Assembly: GCA_022453515.1 (NCBI GenBank)
Contig: JAJNNY010000067.1
Span: 1-64,000, forward strand
Direction: 5' to 3'
Length of the DNA: 64,000 bases
Source: Astrocystis sublimbata
Taxonomy: Eukaryota; Ascomycota; Sordariomycetes; Xylariales; Xylariaceae
Positions within the stretch are counted from its first letter, which is position 1. The number at the start of each line of letters is the position of its first letter. A program made the translations under genes and the position numbers. Shown here piece after piece: positions 19,765 to 32,237 of the stretch. The notes beneath the pieces were generated by a model. That model did no database searches, was not told the DNA's origin, and saw only the letters and a list, made by a program, of their open reading frames with translations.

Positions 19765-22309
19765 TGTAATCGGCTGATGACTTGAGTGGAGTCTTAGATA
19801 GGTAGGGTTTGGTGATTGTGGCAGCCAAGTGCAGCAAGAAACGAGCAGGAAGCCGGAATCGATCTGTGGTGGTTAGTAGTGCGAAGTTCTGATACAGCAC
19901 TTGAAAGTATCAGTTTCTCGAATTTGTTTCTAGAGTAGATGATGGATGTTAGACCAGAACCCGAAGCACGCGCGAGGGTCATTGATGCCCATCGCCTCGA
20001 CCCGCGAGCCATCATGAGTGACGTCTAAAGTCAAGTGCTGTCTGCAACTACTACCTGCAGCTTGGGCAGTGTGGCACCGGGGAAGGGGTAGGTATCGGGC
20101 GGATATCTAGAAAACTCACCAGAAGAGGTTCAATGACCACTTCTACAACCAGTCACCTTGATTGATTGAGATCTCGGGCTAGCTACACCGAGAGCGGAGA
20201 GGATGATGGAGCAGTGCAACGTGGACAGGCGGGTGGAAGGGCGAGGGACGGGTATGTCAGCTCTCCAAGGCAAAGATCAGCCTGGAATACGATGGCTACA
20301 AGGTACTGAACTGTTGCTTCAACGAGAAGCGGGTAGGCAGACAGAGGCAAGGCAGTGAGTGGCTCGAGTGGTAGGTGCTATGTGTTCATTGAATGATGGC
20401 GATGAGTAGATGTCTACGTAGGTAGAGGCCAGCGAGGTCAAGTCAGGTCAAGCTGGTCAGGTACCAACATGTATGTATGTAGGAGGTAGGCGGTCATGAC
20501 CAAGAGTCATAATCGAACATGCGATGCGGTTAAGGGTAAGGTTGTGATGTGAGATGGTGGAAGTGCGAGTGCGGGGCACTTCAAGTTCCATGATTGCTGC
20601 GTCGGTGAGAACCAGAACCCACTGTGGTTTGGAGGGGTCGGTCGGTCCTTAGTCAAGGGGTCTCGTGGTGTCAGTTTGCTGATAAGACTAACTGGAGGAA
20701 GCTACGGCTACAGAGCCTAATCTTCCAAGGTTCCTTCCTCGAGGCGCTCGTGGCGGGCTTTGTGGTGTTGCTAGCGGTAGATACGAGTACCTACCTAAAC
20801 CTCTGTGGTAGGTAGATGGTAGGTAGATTGGTGATTCAAAGGGCAGGCACGGCTCAGACTCTACCTACCACGTCTCCCTACCAAGGTTACCTGCTCGGAT
20901 TATAGCCAGGCCGATGCTAGCACTTGACGAGTTCCCCATGTCTGGCACACTTCATCATACCTCCTGTTACTTACCTACCGCCCAGGTGTACTTGATTGGT
21001 GATGTTCCACCTCGACACTCAGACTACCTACCTGGTGAGTTCCAAATGGCATTTGAGGACCGAGATGTATCAGATTCCGATCCAGGTGCCAACACATTGG
21101 ATTTGTTGTAATCAAACATCGAAGCAGGGTGCAGCAAGTGGAAACTTGTAGGTATTTCAAGTGGGGTACCAGGTAGCCCAAGCCATCAAGGTTGGGCACA
21201 CATAGATGGACCGACGTACCTGGAGGGAGTCAACATCCTACCCAAACGAGGCACCTGAGACAATAGGACCTTGAACCTTCCACGTAGGCGAGGTGCTTGC
21301 CTGAGGTAAATACCTCCTGCGAGGGACACCAAGCCCCGCGGCGGCTCCAACACTCTACGATCATGACTTCATGTTGTTTGTTGCAGTTGGAGAACAGAAG
21401 TTTGTCGACGAAGCACTGGACGAGGTGGGGAGGAATCTGCACCAATGCTACGTCATCTCGCCGAGGTCATTAGTTGCGGTGTGTTGTATACTAAGGCAAG
21501 TACTATGTATATACCTACCATCCTGGCGTGCCTAGGACGAGCGAGCTAAAAGAGTAAATGGTATCGTCTGCAAGGTGCCTATGCGTATTGCGTGCTTCGT
21601 AACGGGGCGCGTATTTGAGTTTTGAGCTTCATATAGTGGGATGAAAGCCATAGATCCGTCACACAGCCGTGTAACTACCTAGGTATTTACCTACCTCCTA
21701 AGGCACTATGCACAGGGACTCAAAGTGGGCAAAAAGAACATTCCAACCTTTGAGCTGAAAGCTGTTCCATGTGACAGGCTTAACAGGCCATGGGTTTGGG
21801 CAAGCTCGGACCACAACTTCTGATCCGAATCTTAGCGCTCTTTCGCGCCGGGGGACGAGACGCCAGCCTAGACGCCAGGCCATTAAAGGCCAAAGCCCTC
21901 GCTCGGCTGGGCGCTAAATGCTAAAGTGGTTGCAGCCGGCTTCAGAAGATAAACTGCCCGTCTTGGACTAGGTCGCCGTGATCTGACAGCACCAGTCAAG
22001 CCAGACTATATCTCTATCTCGTCTTGTCTCGGCCGTGTGCAGTGTGAGGCAAGAGTCATTCCGTGTAAATATTCCATACCCACGACGGTATATACTGTAG
22101 GTATAGAATGAGATCACAAATCCCACCTACCTGATGACCTACATATCCTATGGACCATACTGGTGCCCCGAGATCTTCACACTTGCATCCCCAACCCCAG
22201 GATAAACATCTGGTACGCGCCCCAGATTCCCACGTTACGGCAGTAGAGATATAACCCGGGGAAGGGATCCGTTTTGCTTTCCACGCCCAGCACGCACGCC
22301 TATATACTA

Positions 22310-22326
22310 GTTGGTTGGTTGGTTGG
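22310..22326 (+). repeat. GGTT tetranucleotide repeat
   Basis: Four tandem GTTG units in an intergenic region. Simple sequence repeat. Confidence 0.8.
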
Positions 22327-22520
22327 ATATGCGCGGATAGCATGCAGCGACGTTCACGGGCCATGGGCCATGGCTGGCCCCTCCCGTTGCCGAGGTGGCG
22401 ACCTGAGATGCATTCGATGCATTCTCCCACCGCCGCAGGTGGCCGAGGGTAGACGTGCGTAGCCCGGTTGACAAGAGTGGTCTGACAGCCCAGGCCGTGC
22501 GACGACTCTTCTTCCTCAGC

Positions 22521-22540
22521 GCCAGCCAGCCAGCCAGCCA
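22521..22540 (+). repeat. CAGC tetranucleotide repeat
   Basis: Tandem CCAG units, GCCAGCCAGCCAGCCAGCCA, intergenic. Confidence 0.8.
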
Positions 22541-23365
22541 TTGACCAACGAACCAACCGTCGCTGCCGCTCCCCCGTCAGGCTTCTTTCTTTCTTTGTCC
22601 CGTCGCCTCGCCTCGCATCATCTAGCCCAGGGCTAGCCAGCCTGGCGAGAGCCCGTGAGCCAATCCGCTAACGTCTTGGGCGACGACCCCTTGGGGCAAC
22701 CCCTGTCGCTTGTGCAGCAGCAGCAGAGTCGGATGCGGGCGACGACGTACATGATCGGAATCAGACGGTCGACTAATCACAAAATTCCCTGAGGGAACAA
22801 GGGGCGGCGTCCGGCCGGTAAGGCTTCAATCGTATACGTAGGCTACTAACACATCTATAGAACGGGCTGGCTGTATATACCACTTAGATCTCTCTCTCCT
22901 CAAATGTAACCGCCGCCTAAAGGATCAAATTTCTGCCAATCTCATTCGTGTGACCGTGCCATCGCACATATTAGATTCCTCATTAAAAGCCAAGGCCATC
23001 TCTGATCCCCGTCCCGCTGCTTCTCGAAGCCTTTCCCGTCAGAATGTCTTCAGACAGATCCTTATCCCTCCTTTGAGGTCATCATCACCACATCAAGAAG
23101 AAAAACCTTGAGATCTGCTTACCGTAATAATGGTATCTCGTCTTTCCCTACCCCATCTCATTTTCCCTACAATTAATCATACTAACCACGGATCAACAGC
23201 ACAAGCCGAACGCTCCCTGCCGTTCACCGCAGAAAAGGACTTGCTTCTCGTCATCACGAACTTCTTTGCTCTGAGACTGGTACTGGCCGAGTACGGGCTG
23301 AAATCATCACACTATATCACCAACCCACCAACTTGACCAAAATCCAAGACTACCTACCTAAGTGT

Positions 23366-23575
23366 ATGTACGGGATGTGTCACGCCTGGCGGTGGTGGTA
23401 TTACTGCTTGACGTGCGGCCGCGGCCCATTGAACGGCGAGGCCGTCTACTGCTGGAAGCTCACCTGCGACTCCGACTACGTCGAGACGCCGTACTGTCCG
23501 AATCTGGTCTACGAAGATCACGCCTCGCACGGGGCCGACTGCCTAGAGTATGGCATGTACCACAAGTGGCATTAA
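23366..23575 (+). CDS. Candidate small Cys/aromatic-rich protein, 69 aa
   Basis: ATG at 23366 opens a 69-codon frame with seven cysteines (5, 14, 17, 29, 34, 44, 59), five Trp and many Tyr and His. It contains a CLTC pair typical of zinc binding and ends in YGMYHKWH. Third codon positions are mostly G or C, unlike the flanks, which supports coding. There is no signal peptide at this start. The frame stays open for 11 codons upstream to a TGA, so an upstream exon is possible: a GT at 23283 and the AAG at 23360-23362 would join phase-compatibly to a frame from ATG 23130. I do not recognise the family. A small metal-binding intracellular protein is one reading. Confidence 0.45.
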   Translation: MYGMCHAWRWWYYCLTCGRGPLNGEAVYCWKLTCDSDYVETPYCPNLVYEDHASHGADCLEYGMYHKWH

Positions 23576-24681
23576 CTACCAGCGAGCTCTTCACGCTTCA
23601 ATGGGCAGGATTTCAAGTCCAAGCGCCACACCGCCAGATTCGAGTCGTGGAGCAAGTATGCTATGAGAGCAGACGTTTCGGAGAGGGAGGGAGGAAGCCA
23701 GGCAGCCATGTGTTGCCAAGACTTAGAAAGAAAGGCATCGAATAGGGGCCAATGAAGAAAGCCTACCTACCTAGGCATAGCAAATATCACATCTGCATAA
23801 GACAGCAAGGAAGATGGTGCCAATAGGGGGAGGGGGCGAATAAAGGACTACATACTTAAACTACTACAGCGCAATTGCATTTTCGCTCGCGGAACACAGC
23901 ACCTACATGCCTCGTGATTGATCATCGAGGATATCGTTACTAATCGTAGATCTCCGGTCCCCGCCATCAGCGGAAGTAGTAGGTAGTACTACATACACTA
24001 TCATTTTCCATCCCATGCCATTTCATGCATTTCGTACGATCCGTGCATTGGGAAAGCGAAGCTGAGGCGACCCATTGCTATATCCCCCTCCATCGGTAAC
24101 ACATACCGTCTGACCAATGCCTAGGTAATCTAGACGTGCCGTTGCTGGGCCATATGGCGGCATTGGATGCCTAAAATGCAATTTGGGTAGATCGCAAACA
24201 ATTGACGGGAATCAATTTATAATAGCCTATTGGGTACTGATGCTGGCAAGGCAATGCGTCTGGCATGTGAGACGCCGTCATTCGTCCGTTGTGAATCTAC
24301 TACCTAATGTGTACTACATCAACAATGCGCACAAGTGAGATTGCTGACCACTTCTCTCAGTGTTGTTAGTATACGCTCCCGGTTCATATGAAAAACCGTA
24401 GTCTAGTCGCAGACCTCATAATTATCAAACTTGATATTGTTGAAGGGGTGAGTGATATCTAAACGTGAGTGTAACGTGAAACGCCACCACCACCAAAAAC
24501 CAATAGTAAACAGTAAGCGAATACAAGAAGTGGTGAACTATTTGCTGTACTGCCCCAAACGCCCGCCCTTATGTTCCCTTTTCATCATCGCGTTTCATCA
24601 ATTGTACCGTGGTAGGTCGTAAAAGCTGTAAGTTTTCCTAGACATATATATCTCTTTCTTGGGGGGGCAGGTTGACTACCT
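23576..24681. other. Intergenic, includes MGM1 3' region
   Basis: About 1.1 kb with no supported gene. CTACCTACCTAGG occurs near 23763. The right end is the expected 3' untranslated region of the MGM1-like gene. Confidence 0.45.
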
Positions 24682-27574
24682 CTAGAAGATCCCCCAACGG
24701 CCCCTCTCCTTCTCTCCACTCGGCTTCCCGCCCCTTTTTAAGCGCTCCTGCTCCCGTCCTTCCAACTGTCTCAGACTCTCCATCTTTCCGAGCACCAATT
24801 CAAGCAGCTCCTTGCGCTTGATAACCTCCAGATGCTTCTTGATCTTGGGGTCTTCTCTGGCGAACTTCTCGACCTGCTCGTCGGACAGGTGGCGCCCGAG
24901 CCGTATGTCGAGCTCGCGGGGGAAGTTATAGTAGAACTCCGATAGGAGTTCCACATTGAGGAACAGCACGGCTGTTGACGCGAGCTTCGTGGCTACCGCG
25001 TCGAGGAATACTTCGGGACAGTGGTATTTGTTCTTCATATTGGCACACTGCTTTGACTTGGCTGCCAGCAGGCGCATGCGCAGGATGTCGGCGCGGTCGC
25101 GCAGGAACACCGCCTCTCGACCTATGTATCATGCGTCAGTAAGCACGATCAAGATGGCGGCTTGAGTGGAAACACATACCTCGGGATAGTAAAGAAGCAC
25201 TGAAACCTCCAGCACCCGTTTCGCTTGCTCCATCGACAACGACATCACCCTTGCGGGCCTTGTCGACAAAACTGACCACTTCCCTGAGTTTTCGCTTTCC
25301 GCCCACGCTGGTTTCTAGTTCCTTGAATGCGCCTTCGCAATCACTCAACTCCTTCTTCAAGACGCTTTGGACGTTTTCTCGCCCGGCGGCCCATTCACGT
25401 TCCTCCATGTCGATGTCGAACTTGAAAGGCTTGATACAGTTCTCTACCTGGTCACTAGTGCTGTAGAATCTGTCATTCAGAATGCTTGATGCTGCTTCAG
25501 TAATGGCTTGGCGAGCAAAGGGGTGGTTGACGAAAGTGGACTGGCTAATCAGTTTGTCTACATTAGACTGAATAGAGTTGGCTACTACGGTTGTCGCTAC
25601 TCTGCCCACGCCAAGTTTGGTGAGTGCGGAGCTGGATGCGTCGAGGCGTCGGCGCCAGTAGAGGGAATCCGGATCCGCTTTGGGAAGATCAGCCAAGCTA
25701 TCGGGCTCTGGGGGGGGAACACTGAGGTCGTGAATTGGTTTATTCCAGTACTTCGCGGCAAGGAGATCTAGCACCCGCTGATCAAGTTCGTTCTTCAGCA
25801 GTTCGAGCATCTGAGGTCGGCCAAACTCCCCAGCGAATTGCTTAAAAGAGTGCTTGAAAGCATCTAGACTCTCGGCAAGGTACGACTCTGCTGACAGGGG
25901 GCGGTCATTGTACTGGACCTTGAACTCGTAGGTAGCCTCCTCGAGCTCTTGGCGGATGGCGTCGCTCGTGCCTTGTAGGCTGGCTGACATGGTTTGCTCG
26001 AGAACATGCATCAGCTTCTTACGCAGTGTTGAAGTTCCGACGGCCACGTCAGAGCCCTGCCCAAACTCCATGGGGTGGGCTGAGAAATAAGCTTGCTCAT
26101 TCTTGGTGATGGCTGATGTCAGGTTGGCATCCCCCTTTTTGAATAGTGCAGTAGTCATGGGTGCGCGGGACACAACGCCAACGTATCCCAGTCTTAGTGG
26201 GTATTGCTTGTCATTTAGAATTGTTGCACCTCGTACTGGATCAACGAGGTCCATCTTGGTTACCACTCCAATCGTCCGCTCACCCCTGGGATCAACTCGT
26301 CGGCTTGCTCGCAGTGAAGTAGAGTTTGCCAAGTCAACATCTGCAGCTGATATAGCCAATATGACATTGGGTGCTTGGATGTACTTGTCGCAAAGTTCCG
26401 AAATCTTCTGCTTGAGCTCGAGGGGCTGATTTTGCCCGACGACTTGGATGTATCCGGGCAAGTCAATCAGGGAAAGATCAGGGACGTTCGGCGAAGAGAT
26501 AGAAAGGCGAATCGGGTCATCTGAAACACATTGGGCCTCGGAAACGGCTTGGTTTAGCTCTGTTAGAGTGCGTTGTATAGATGAGAAGTCGCTAATCTTG
26601 CCGAGGCCAAGATCAGGGAATTCTCCGTACTCGGCGCGAGAGTCAGGGGTGTTGATCAACGTAAGTTCAATGGGTCTGCGAGTAACCATGTTGGACCCTT
26701 TGGGTAGAAATTGGTGTCCGACTATGGCTTCCAACACGGAGCTTTTCCCTGACGACTGCGATCCAATGACGACGATGGAAGGTAGTGTCAATGTTCCCGA
26801 CTGGCCAATCCTTGCCAAGATGTTACGGATCTCGATCATCTTCTTGGTCAATACCATCATCTGGTCGTCTTTCGCAATCTCGCTGGCTCTTCGGGGGTCG
26901 TCTTCGGGCGATTGATCGTAGCCGTAAGCAACGGCCGAACCAGCTGCAGCTACTCCTGCTCCCGTCCTACTCTGATTTGGAGGCTCACCACCCCCCTGGC
27001 CACCATCACCCCCGCCAGTGCCAATATCCTCTTGAAGTTTCCAGATCTTCTGTATCCAGTCAGGGACTTCAACTTGGTCTTTGGTGGTCTGCCATCCTCG
27101 CATCGTCTGGTCGGCTATGCCCTTCGCACCGTCGAAGATGCTGGTAGCGGTGCCTGTCACGGTATCCTTGGTGGTATTTATGACGTCCCAGGCATAGTTT
27201 CCAGCCTCTGTACGGCGGGGTTGGGGGTTAGCAGCTAGACGGCACGTGTGGGCCAGGGAGCATCAACACATACGAGTAGCTTGGTATTGTACCCATGCCA
27301 GCCCGCCCACCATGACACCGCCGGCCAGGGCAGGGATCCTGATGAATTTGATGAAGAGTCTCGGCAGCATGCGGGCGAACGAGGCATTGCGTACGGCGAC
27401 GGCATTGTGGAAGGAGTTGCCGGGCATCCACATGCGCCGCCTCGCAGCACGGATGGCGGCATCGGCTCGGAGGAGGCCGCCAGAAGGCAGCTGGTGGTAC
27501 TGACGGATGGCGTGGACACTGCCAGAACGCGAAGCTGCGAGCCGTCCGGCCGCAGCTATCAGCCGGCCGCTCAT
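24682..27574 (-). CDS. mgm1: Mitochondrial inner-membrane dynamin-like GTPase (Mgm1/OPA1)
   Basis: Fuses mitochondrial inner membranes and shapes cristae. Exons (minus) 27574-27274, 27207-25180 and 25121-24682 give 922 aa, the usual Mgm1 length; introns have GTATGT donors and CTAAC/CTGAC branch points. An Arg/Ala-rich presequence (residues 1-50) and a transmembrane segment at about 79-97 precede a Gly-rich linker. The GTPase domain has G1 GSQSSGKSS at 249-257, the G2 region MVTRRPIEL, G3 DLPG at 349-352 and G4 TKMD at 417-420. The C-terminal GTPase effector domain is in exon 3 (LRDRADILRMRLLAAKSKQC onward), ending in a Lys/Arg/Glu-rich tail. As in yeast, long and short forms through rhomboid cleavage after the first membrane segment are expected, not shown. 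No defects seen. Confidence 0.96.
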
Positions 27575-28315
27575 GCCGATGATGCGGTTCGGAGGCGCTC
27601 GATTGGGCGGTATTCGATGACCATCAATGGTGCCGGTCGGCGTGGTCTCGGGGACGGAGGGTGCGGCAGACTCGAGTCTGCTGGATGTGATATCGTGTTT
27701 ATCGCGGCATGGACATGTGAGGGTCAGGTGGCGTGAAGCCGGTCAACAACCGGTGAAGCGCTGTAGCGGTGTTGCTTTACCGTAGAAATGCACGCCTAAT
27801 GGAAATTGGGACGGCGCCATTTGAGCTGCCCTGCCCCACCAGAGGTCACCTGTGGCTGTGCCCCTCAAAGCATCCATCCGTACCGGGTACCTTGGTACCT
27901 CAGCCTTCTACTCCGTTTGTGGCTTTAGCCGTTTCCCCTGTTTCAATGATTGCTCAACGCTAAAGTACCTATGTACCTTTAGATACCTACTGAGGTCGTA
28001 GGTAAGGAACTATAGTCATTCTTTATTTTAATTCAATCCCTAAGGTTTCAAGTCTCATAACTATGCTATCTGGTTGACCTTCTATCTAGAGTGAGTCAGA
28101 TTTGGGTATCCGCATACAATGACTTATGGTACATTGGCTGTAAAGTTACCGCCTCGAATAGGGCATGTTGCTGCCCTCAACGCCATGCTTTATGGAATCA
28201 TGTGTCTCACGTCCGCTTGCCCCCATCCCAACGCCGCATTCCCTGTTAAGAAAAAGTCTAGCTTTCAAACACATTCAATTGAAGGTCACAAAATTTCGCT
28301 TGATCATTCCTCCAG
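27575..28315. other. Intergenic, MGM1 promoter
   Basis: About 740 bp between two minus-strand genes. Repeated GTACC/TAGGTA motifs at 27885-28005 (GTACCGGGTACCTTGGTACC and similar). No gene seen. Confidence 0.4.
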
Positions 28316-29929
28316 TTAAAGGGACATGCCCAACACTCTTGCCGCTTTCTCGGCTGTGACATATTCGCCGGACCGTGACGTGCTTTGTACCGGGCTCGTC
28401 GGCGATGGTGCTTCTGGCTCTACATACTCGGCTGGATCAGCCGGATGTGGGAACTCCCCAATATTGAGCGATCGGCGTTTTCGTTTGATGTTTCCTTGTG
28501 AAGGCAGCCTTGTGGCTGCTTCAGGGCGCTGTGTGGGAGGATCTGCCACGGAGTGAGCGTTAGATGAAGACTCGGACCATGCCAGGGGAGTTCTGCCTCT
28601 CAAAACAAGGGTGGATGCATCCGGTTTAATGAGCGAAGGCGGTATCCTGGGCGATAGATTGCGCCTTTGCGCCACGGGTTGCGGGCCAGGGGTTGACGCT
28701 GGGCTATTCACCTGCGGTGTGGCTTTCTCGTTGGTGGTCAGGCCCTTGGTCTGCGCGAAAGCCGATGAGCGTTTATGGCATGGGTCTCGGTCCGAGTAGA
28801 CGTCGAGGATGGGATTGACCATCACCGTCTGACCATGAATAGTCAAGATCGAATTCGTCGGCACATTCACCCAATTTTCTACAACAACCTGTAAGCAATG
28901 TGCGACAAGGTGGTACACTAAATTATGTACTTACCTCTTTCAAAAGTGAGAGGCTCGCTGGCAACCAGGACGATATCCGCTCCCTTATCGCGGCGCTCCA
29001 TTTGGTAGTCCCGGTCGTTAGCAGAAGACGATTTCGTCTCCCATTGGGTTCCCGAGGAAAAGTATAGACTGGCCGCCTCGTCTGTCTTGCTGCTTACGTA
29101 TCTAGTACAAATAATGGAGTGGCCATCCGTGACAGCGAAGTTCAGAAGACTCCGAGTATCGACATTTTCGCTATGGACTGTGCTCTCCGGTATGCCCATA
29201 GTAAGCTCATTGATAATCTCGATCGTCTGCAACATGGCACGGCGCAACACAGCAGGTCCAAAGCCCTTCTTGGGCTGTGAGCTCGGGTCTGTACCCAAGC
29301 GCTCGAGGCGGTCGAGGAATAGAGCGAACGCCCACTCGCTATCGGTGCAACCCTGCACATTCAAGTACCACTTGTCGTGTAAGCGCTCACCAAGCCGTCG
29401 CTTGATGTATTTCCAGCCTCCTAAGCCGCCATTGTGCATCCACATTAAGCTGTTATGGTAGAAGGGGTGGCAGTTATCCTCGGTCAGGGATCCCTCCGTC
29501 GTCGCTCTGACATGGGCGAAAACGAGCCGCGAGGCTGTCTTGGAAGCGATGCGATGGAGGTTGGTGCAGTTCCAAGCAGGGATCGTAGAGGTAAAGAGAC
29601 AAGGGGCGACGCCGAGTTTCTGGTCGGTGTAGAAACCAATTCCGAAGCCGTCTGCATTGTTCTGGCCTCGTCTCGTATCCTAGCGCAGAGCAACCCGGTC
29701 AGCTATGCGGCTCACAGTACAAGGGTCGACTCGTGGATGGGACGAAGCACTAACAAGCCGAAGTCGGGAGTCGAACGATTGCTTCAATATGGAATGAGTC
29801 GGGTCGAGAATGAGCTTGGAGAGCAGGATCTCGTCGCTGCCACGGTAGACCTATGCAAACGGTCATTAAGCATGGGGCATGTCCCAAGAGGGCCGACGGT
29901 CAGAGTACACATACGAGAAAGCGACACAT
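28316..29929 (-). CDS. dug3: Class II glutamine amidotransferase, DUG3 type
   Basis: N-terminal nucleophile amidotransferase. With Dug2 it forms the yeast complex that removes the gamma-glutamyl group from glutathione. Exons (minus): 29929-29915, 29850-29755, 29679-28935 and 28878-28316, giving 472 aa. The first exon encodes just MCRFL; Cys2 becomes the catalytic N-terminal nucleophile after Met removal. Next come VYRGSDEILLSKLILDPTHS, LKQSFDSRLR, NNADGFGIGFYTD, FAHVRATTEG, NCHPF, MWMHNGGLGG and CTDSEWAFALFL, all class II amidotransferase signatures, and ENWVNVPTNSILTI near residue 286. The core ends near residue 320; the last 150 residues are a Pro/Ser-rich, probably disordered extension with a basic patch (KRKRRSL), absent from the shorter yeast protein. 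Confidence 0.93.
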
Positions 29930-31278
29930 TATGTAATGAGCGGGTTGGCAGCACGAGCGAAGCTCAATGGTTGAGGGGACATCGATGGGCGGTAATCAGA
30001 TATGTAGATGCCATGGGAGACAAGCTTTTTGTTTCCGCGCGGCGTCAGTTCGGAAATGTGAAGGTAAGCTGACGAGACAACAAACGGCGAACGTGCTGCT
30101 GTGTGTTCAATACCTAATTGTGTCGTCTTGGTGTTGCGTGCGGCGAGGGTGGGATTGCGATTCCGTCATGTCTAAATAAAGCTTGGAGGAATGGGCACTG
30201 GGACCGACCCGTCCTGCTTGGGCTTCTGACTCCCGCCTGATTCACGCGACCTACCTACCTAGACCCTTTAGGTAGGGACAGTGAGGTGTCTAGGGGCCTA
30301 GGCACCTACATAAGCAGCTAAATTAGACGGGCCCGATCCGATCAGGTACGGTAAGTAAGGTCTAGGCCTTGGGCATCTCGCCCGTCAATAGCACTTAGTT
30401 TTCCCTGGCACTGGAAAGTTGTCTACGTACTCACTTTAGGTATACAATATGATAGCTATTTACAGGTATTCTTATTTATGATACTGCCATTCTCCTAGTA
30501 GTATTGCCTAACGTTCTAAAGGATATATCGCACATTTGCAGTCCTCTGTTACCCTAGGTAATCCTTCAGGAGGGCTCATGGACTGTGAACCAATCCCATC
30601 CTCAATTAAGTAGCCTGTTCACGTACCTAATCTCAGAGCACCTAAGGATCTTACGGCTCAAATATCACAGCCAGACCTGAAGTCCACGGCTACAAGGTTG
30701 AGAAGCTATAGGTTGGTATATGAGCAATGCCTTTTCGAGGAAAAGGGGCGAGGTGATGAAGCTGTCCCAGAATATCGAGGTAACGGGCATGTTATTTATC
30801 CTGCTAGCTATCTTGTGCCAGCTTCGGCTGAGAAAATCTCTCAGCAAAGTCGTACTATGTTTATCAAATACCAAGGTTGGTATATTGTGTCCAGATCCCA
30901 ATGGAACAGCATAGCTAATTGCGCCACGACGGGATTTGCCGTACCCAGACCGATTTCGCAGTGCTATGTAAGCCATCATAAAGCCCATGTCATCTTCATT
31001 ATGTACCGTGCTACGTAACACCGTGAAACTTCTTCGGTGGTCTTTCATAGTGCACTTCAATTGTTTCAAGACGAATCACTCTGCCATTGGGATGAAATCA
31101 AGAAAATATGAAAACGCTATTGCATGTTTGTGTCTCATTACTGTGGCAAATTTGCCCCTCAGTCTATGAGATTAGAGTATACAATTTTGTCTCTCAATGG
31201 ACAATCATCAAACGCTAGACGAGCTGAGTTCTATTTCTAAGGAGCAAAACCGTGTGGTCAATGCAGACATCAGACGAC
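29930..31278. other. Intergenic, no supported gene
   Basis: About 1.35 kb. The first few hundred bases are the DUG3 promoter, with CTACCTACCTAGACCC...TTTAGGTAGGG near 30250-30275. Frames at 30665-31069 (minus) and 30698-31018 (plus) have no coding bias or motif. Confidence 0.45.
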
Positions 31279-32237
31279 TCAATCCAGTCGTCTATCATCT
31301 TCGCCTCTCTCCAGAAGACTGCCCCTTTCGCTATCTCTGTTAGATCTACGGGGCATAGAATCAGGATCTCGCACAGAATCCCCAGACGTCAATAGTGGTG
31401 TATCTCTATTAGATCTAGCATCTCTGTAGAGCCAAAAATGCTGCCCCATGAACAGCAAGTCGTAGAATACGCTCACGTTGCCCAGAATGACTTTGGCCAG
31501 ATTGCCGGTGACACCAGACCAGTCATGCTGCAGGTAGGAATCTATGCCTAACTGCGCAAGACTCAGCAGGCCTCCCGTAAAGTCGAGCAAGATCTGCGAT
31601 ATGTCCCAGCCCTGGGTGCTGCGGGCACGGTGGTTAAGTAAGAGCTGTGGTGCATACTTAACAGCCGTAATTAACACTTTGACGTAGGAAGTGATGTAGA
31701 TAACGTCCAGCCACGCCCATGAAGTCCTCGCATCCGCGTCTGGTGATTGGGCCGCCACGACGTATATTATGGTAAGGACAGCTCCGATGCACCCCGCAAA
31801 GACCCCGGCGATGAAGCGAGTGGGCTTCTGGCGTGGGTTCAGCTCAAAGTTCCATAGCGACGGCAAGAAATATTGCGTGTTTAGTACGAGGGTGAGGATG
31901 AAGGCGTGAAATGCGAAGGCGACATCATTGAAGGCCACTGTGGGCGTGTGGCCTCTGTTGCGGAGAGCATATTGATAGCGGATGACGGGGGACCAATAAA
32001 AGGCGGAGGTATATATGAGATAACAAGCGAACCCTGTGAGATTATGTCAGTGTCTGTGTTTACCTAGAGACCGGGGTGGGCAAACAAACCGAGAACATTG
32101 AGAAAGGGAAAATCCACGGTCGTGCCGCCTGTAGTCTTCCTCCTGTAGTTGAGGATGGCTTGTGGGTAGAACGATGCTGACCAGCAGATCGTGTAGATCC
32201 AGCCGAGAGCAGATGACACGATCCCAAGGAAGTACAT
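31279..32237 (-). CDS. Cystinosin-type PQ-loop transporter
   Basis: Lysosomal/vacuolar cystine exporter family (human CTNS, yeast Ers1), proton-coupled. Exons (minus) 32237-32090 and 32033-31279 join to 300 aa; the 56-bp intron has an ACTGAC branch point. Seven hydrophobic segments are expected. The first PQ-loop is WSASFYPQAILNYRRKTTGGT in the first 40 residues, and the second is KYAPQLLLNHRARSTQGWDI. Other family marks are VDFPFLNVLGFACYLIYTSAFY, VAFNDVAFAFHA, LDFTGGLLSLAQL and GNLAKVILGNVSVFYDLLFMGQHF. The C-terminal 40 residues are Arg/Asp/Ser-rich and cytosolic. The start was chosen because a TGA lies in frame upstream and no other ATG falls between. Confidence 0.93.

Larger units (their letters stand above)
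19765..23365. other. Long intergenic stretch with simple repeats, no supported gene
   Basis: About 3.6 kb. It holds the promoter of the 2EXR gene at its left end and possibly the leader of the small ORF at 23366. TAGGTAGG/CCTACCTA motifs recur at about 20790-20870, 20970-21040 and 21675-21695. Tandem GGTT (22310-22326) and CAGC (22521-22540) repeats are present. The 166-codon minus frame at 22056-22556 has no ATG at its listed start and no family features. The only intron-like signal is GTATCT...ACTAAC...CAACAG at about 23133-23200. Confidence 0.5.

Noticed and set aside
22056..22556. 166-codon minus-strand frame in the intergenic region
   Set aside because: No ATG at its listed start, spans GGTT and CAGC simple repeats, no domain or splice extension.
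29455..30072. 205-codon plus-strand open frame over the 5' part of DUG3
   Set aside because: Crosses two real introns and three exons of the minus-strand gene and has no motif; chance frame.
30665..31069. 134-codon minus-strand frame upstream of the cystinosin-type gene's 3' end
   Set aside because: Third positions are not biased and no family or splice partner was found.
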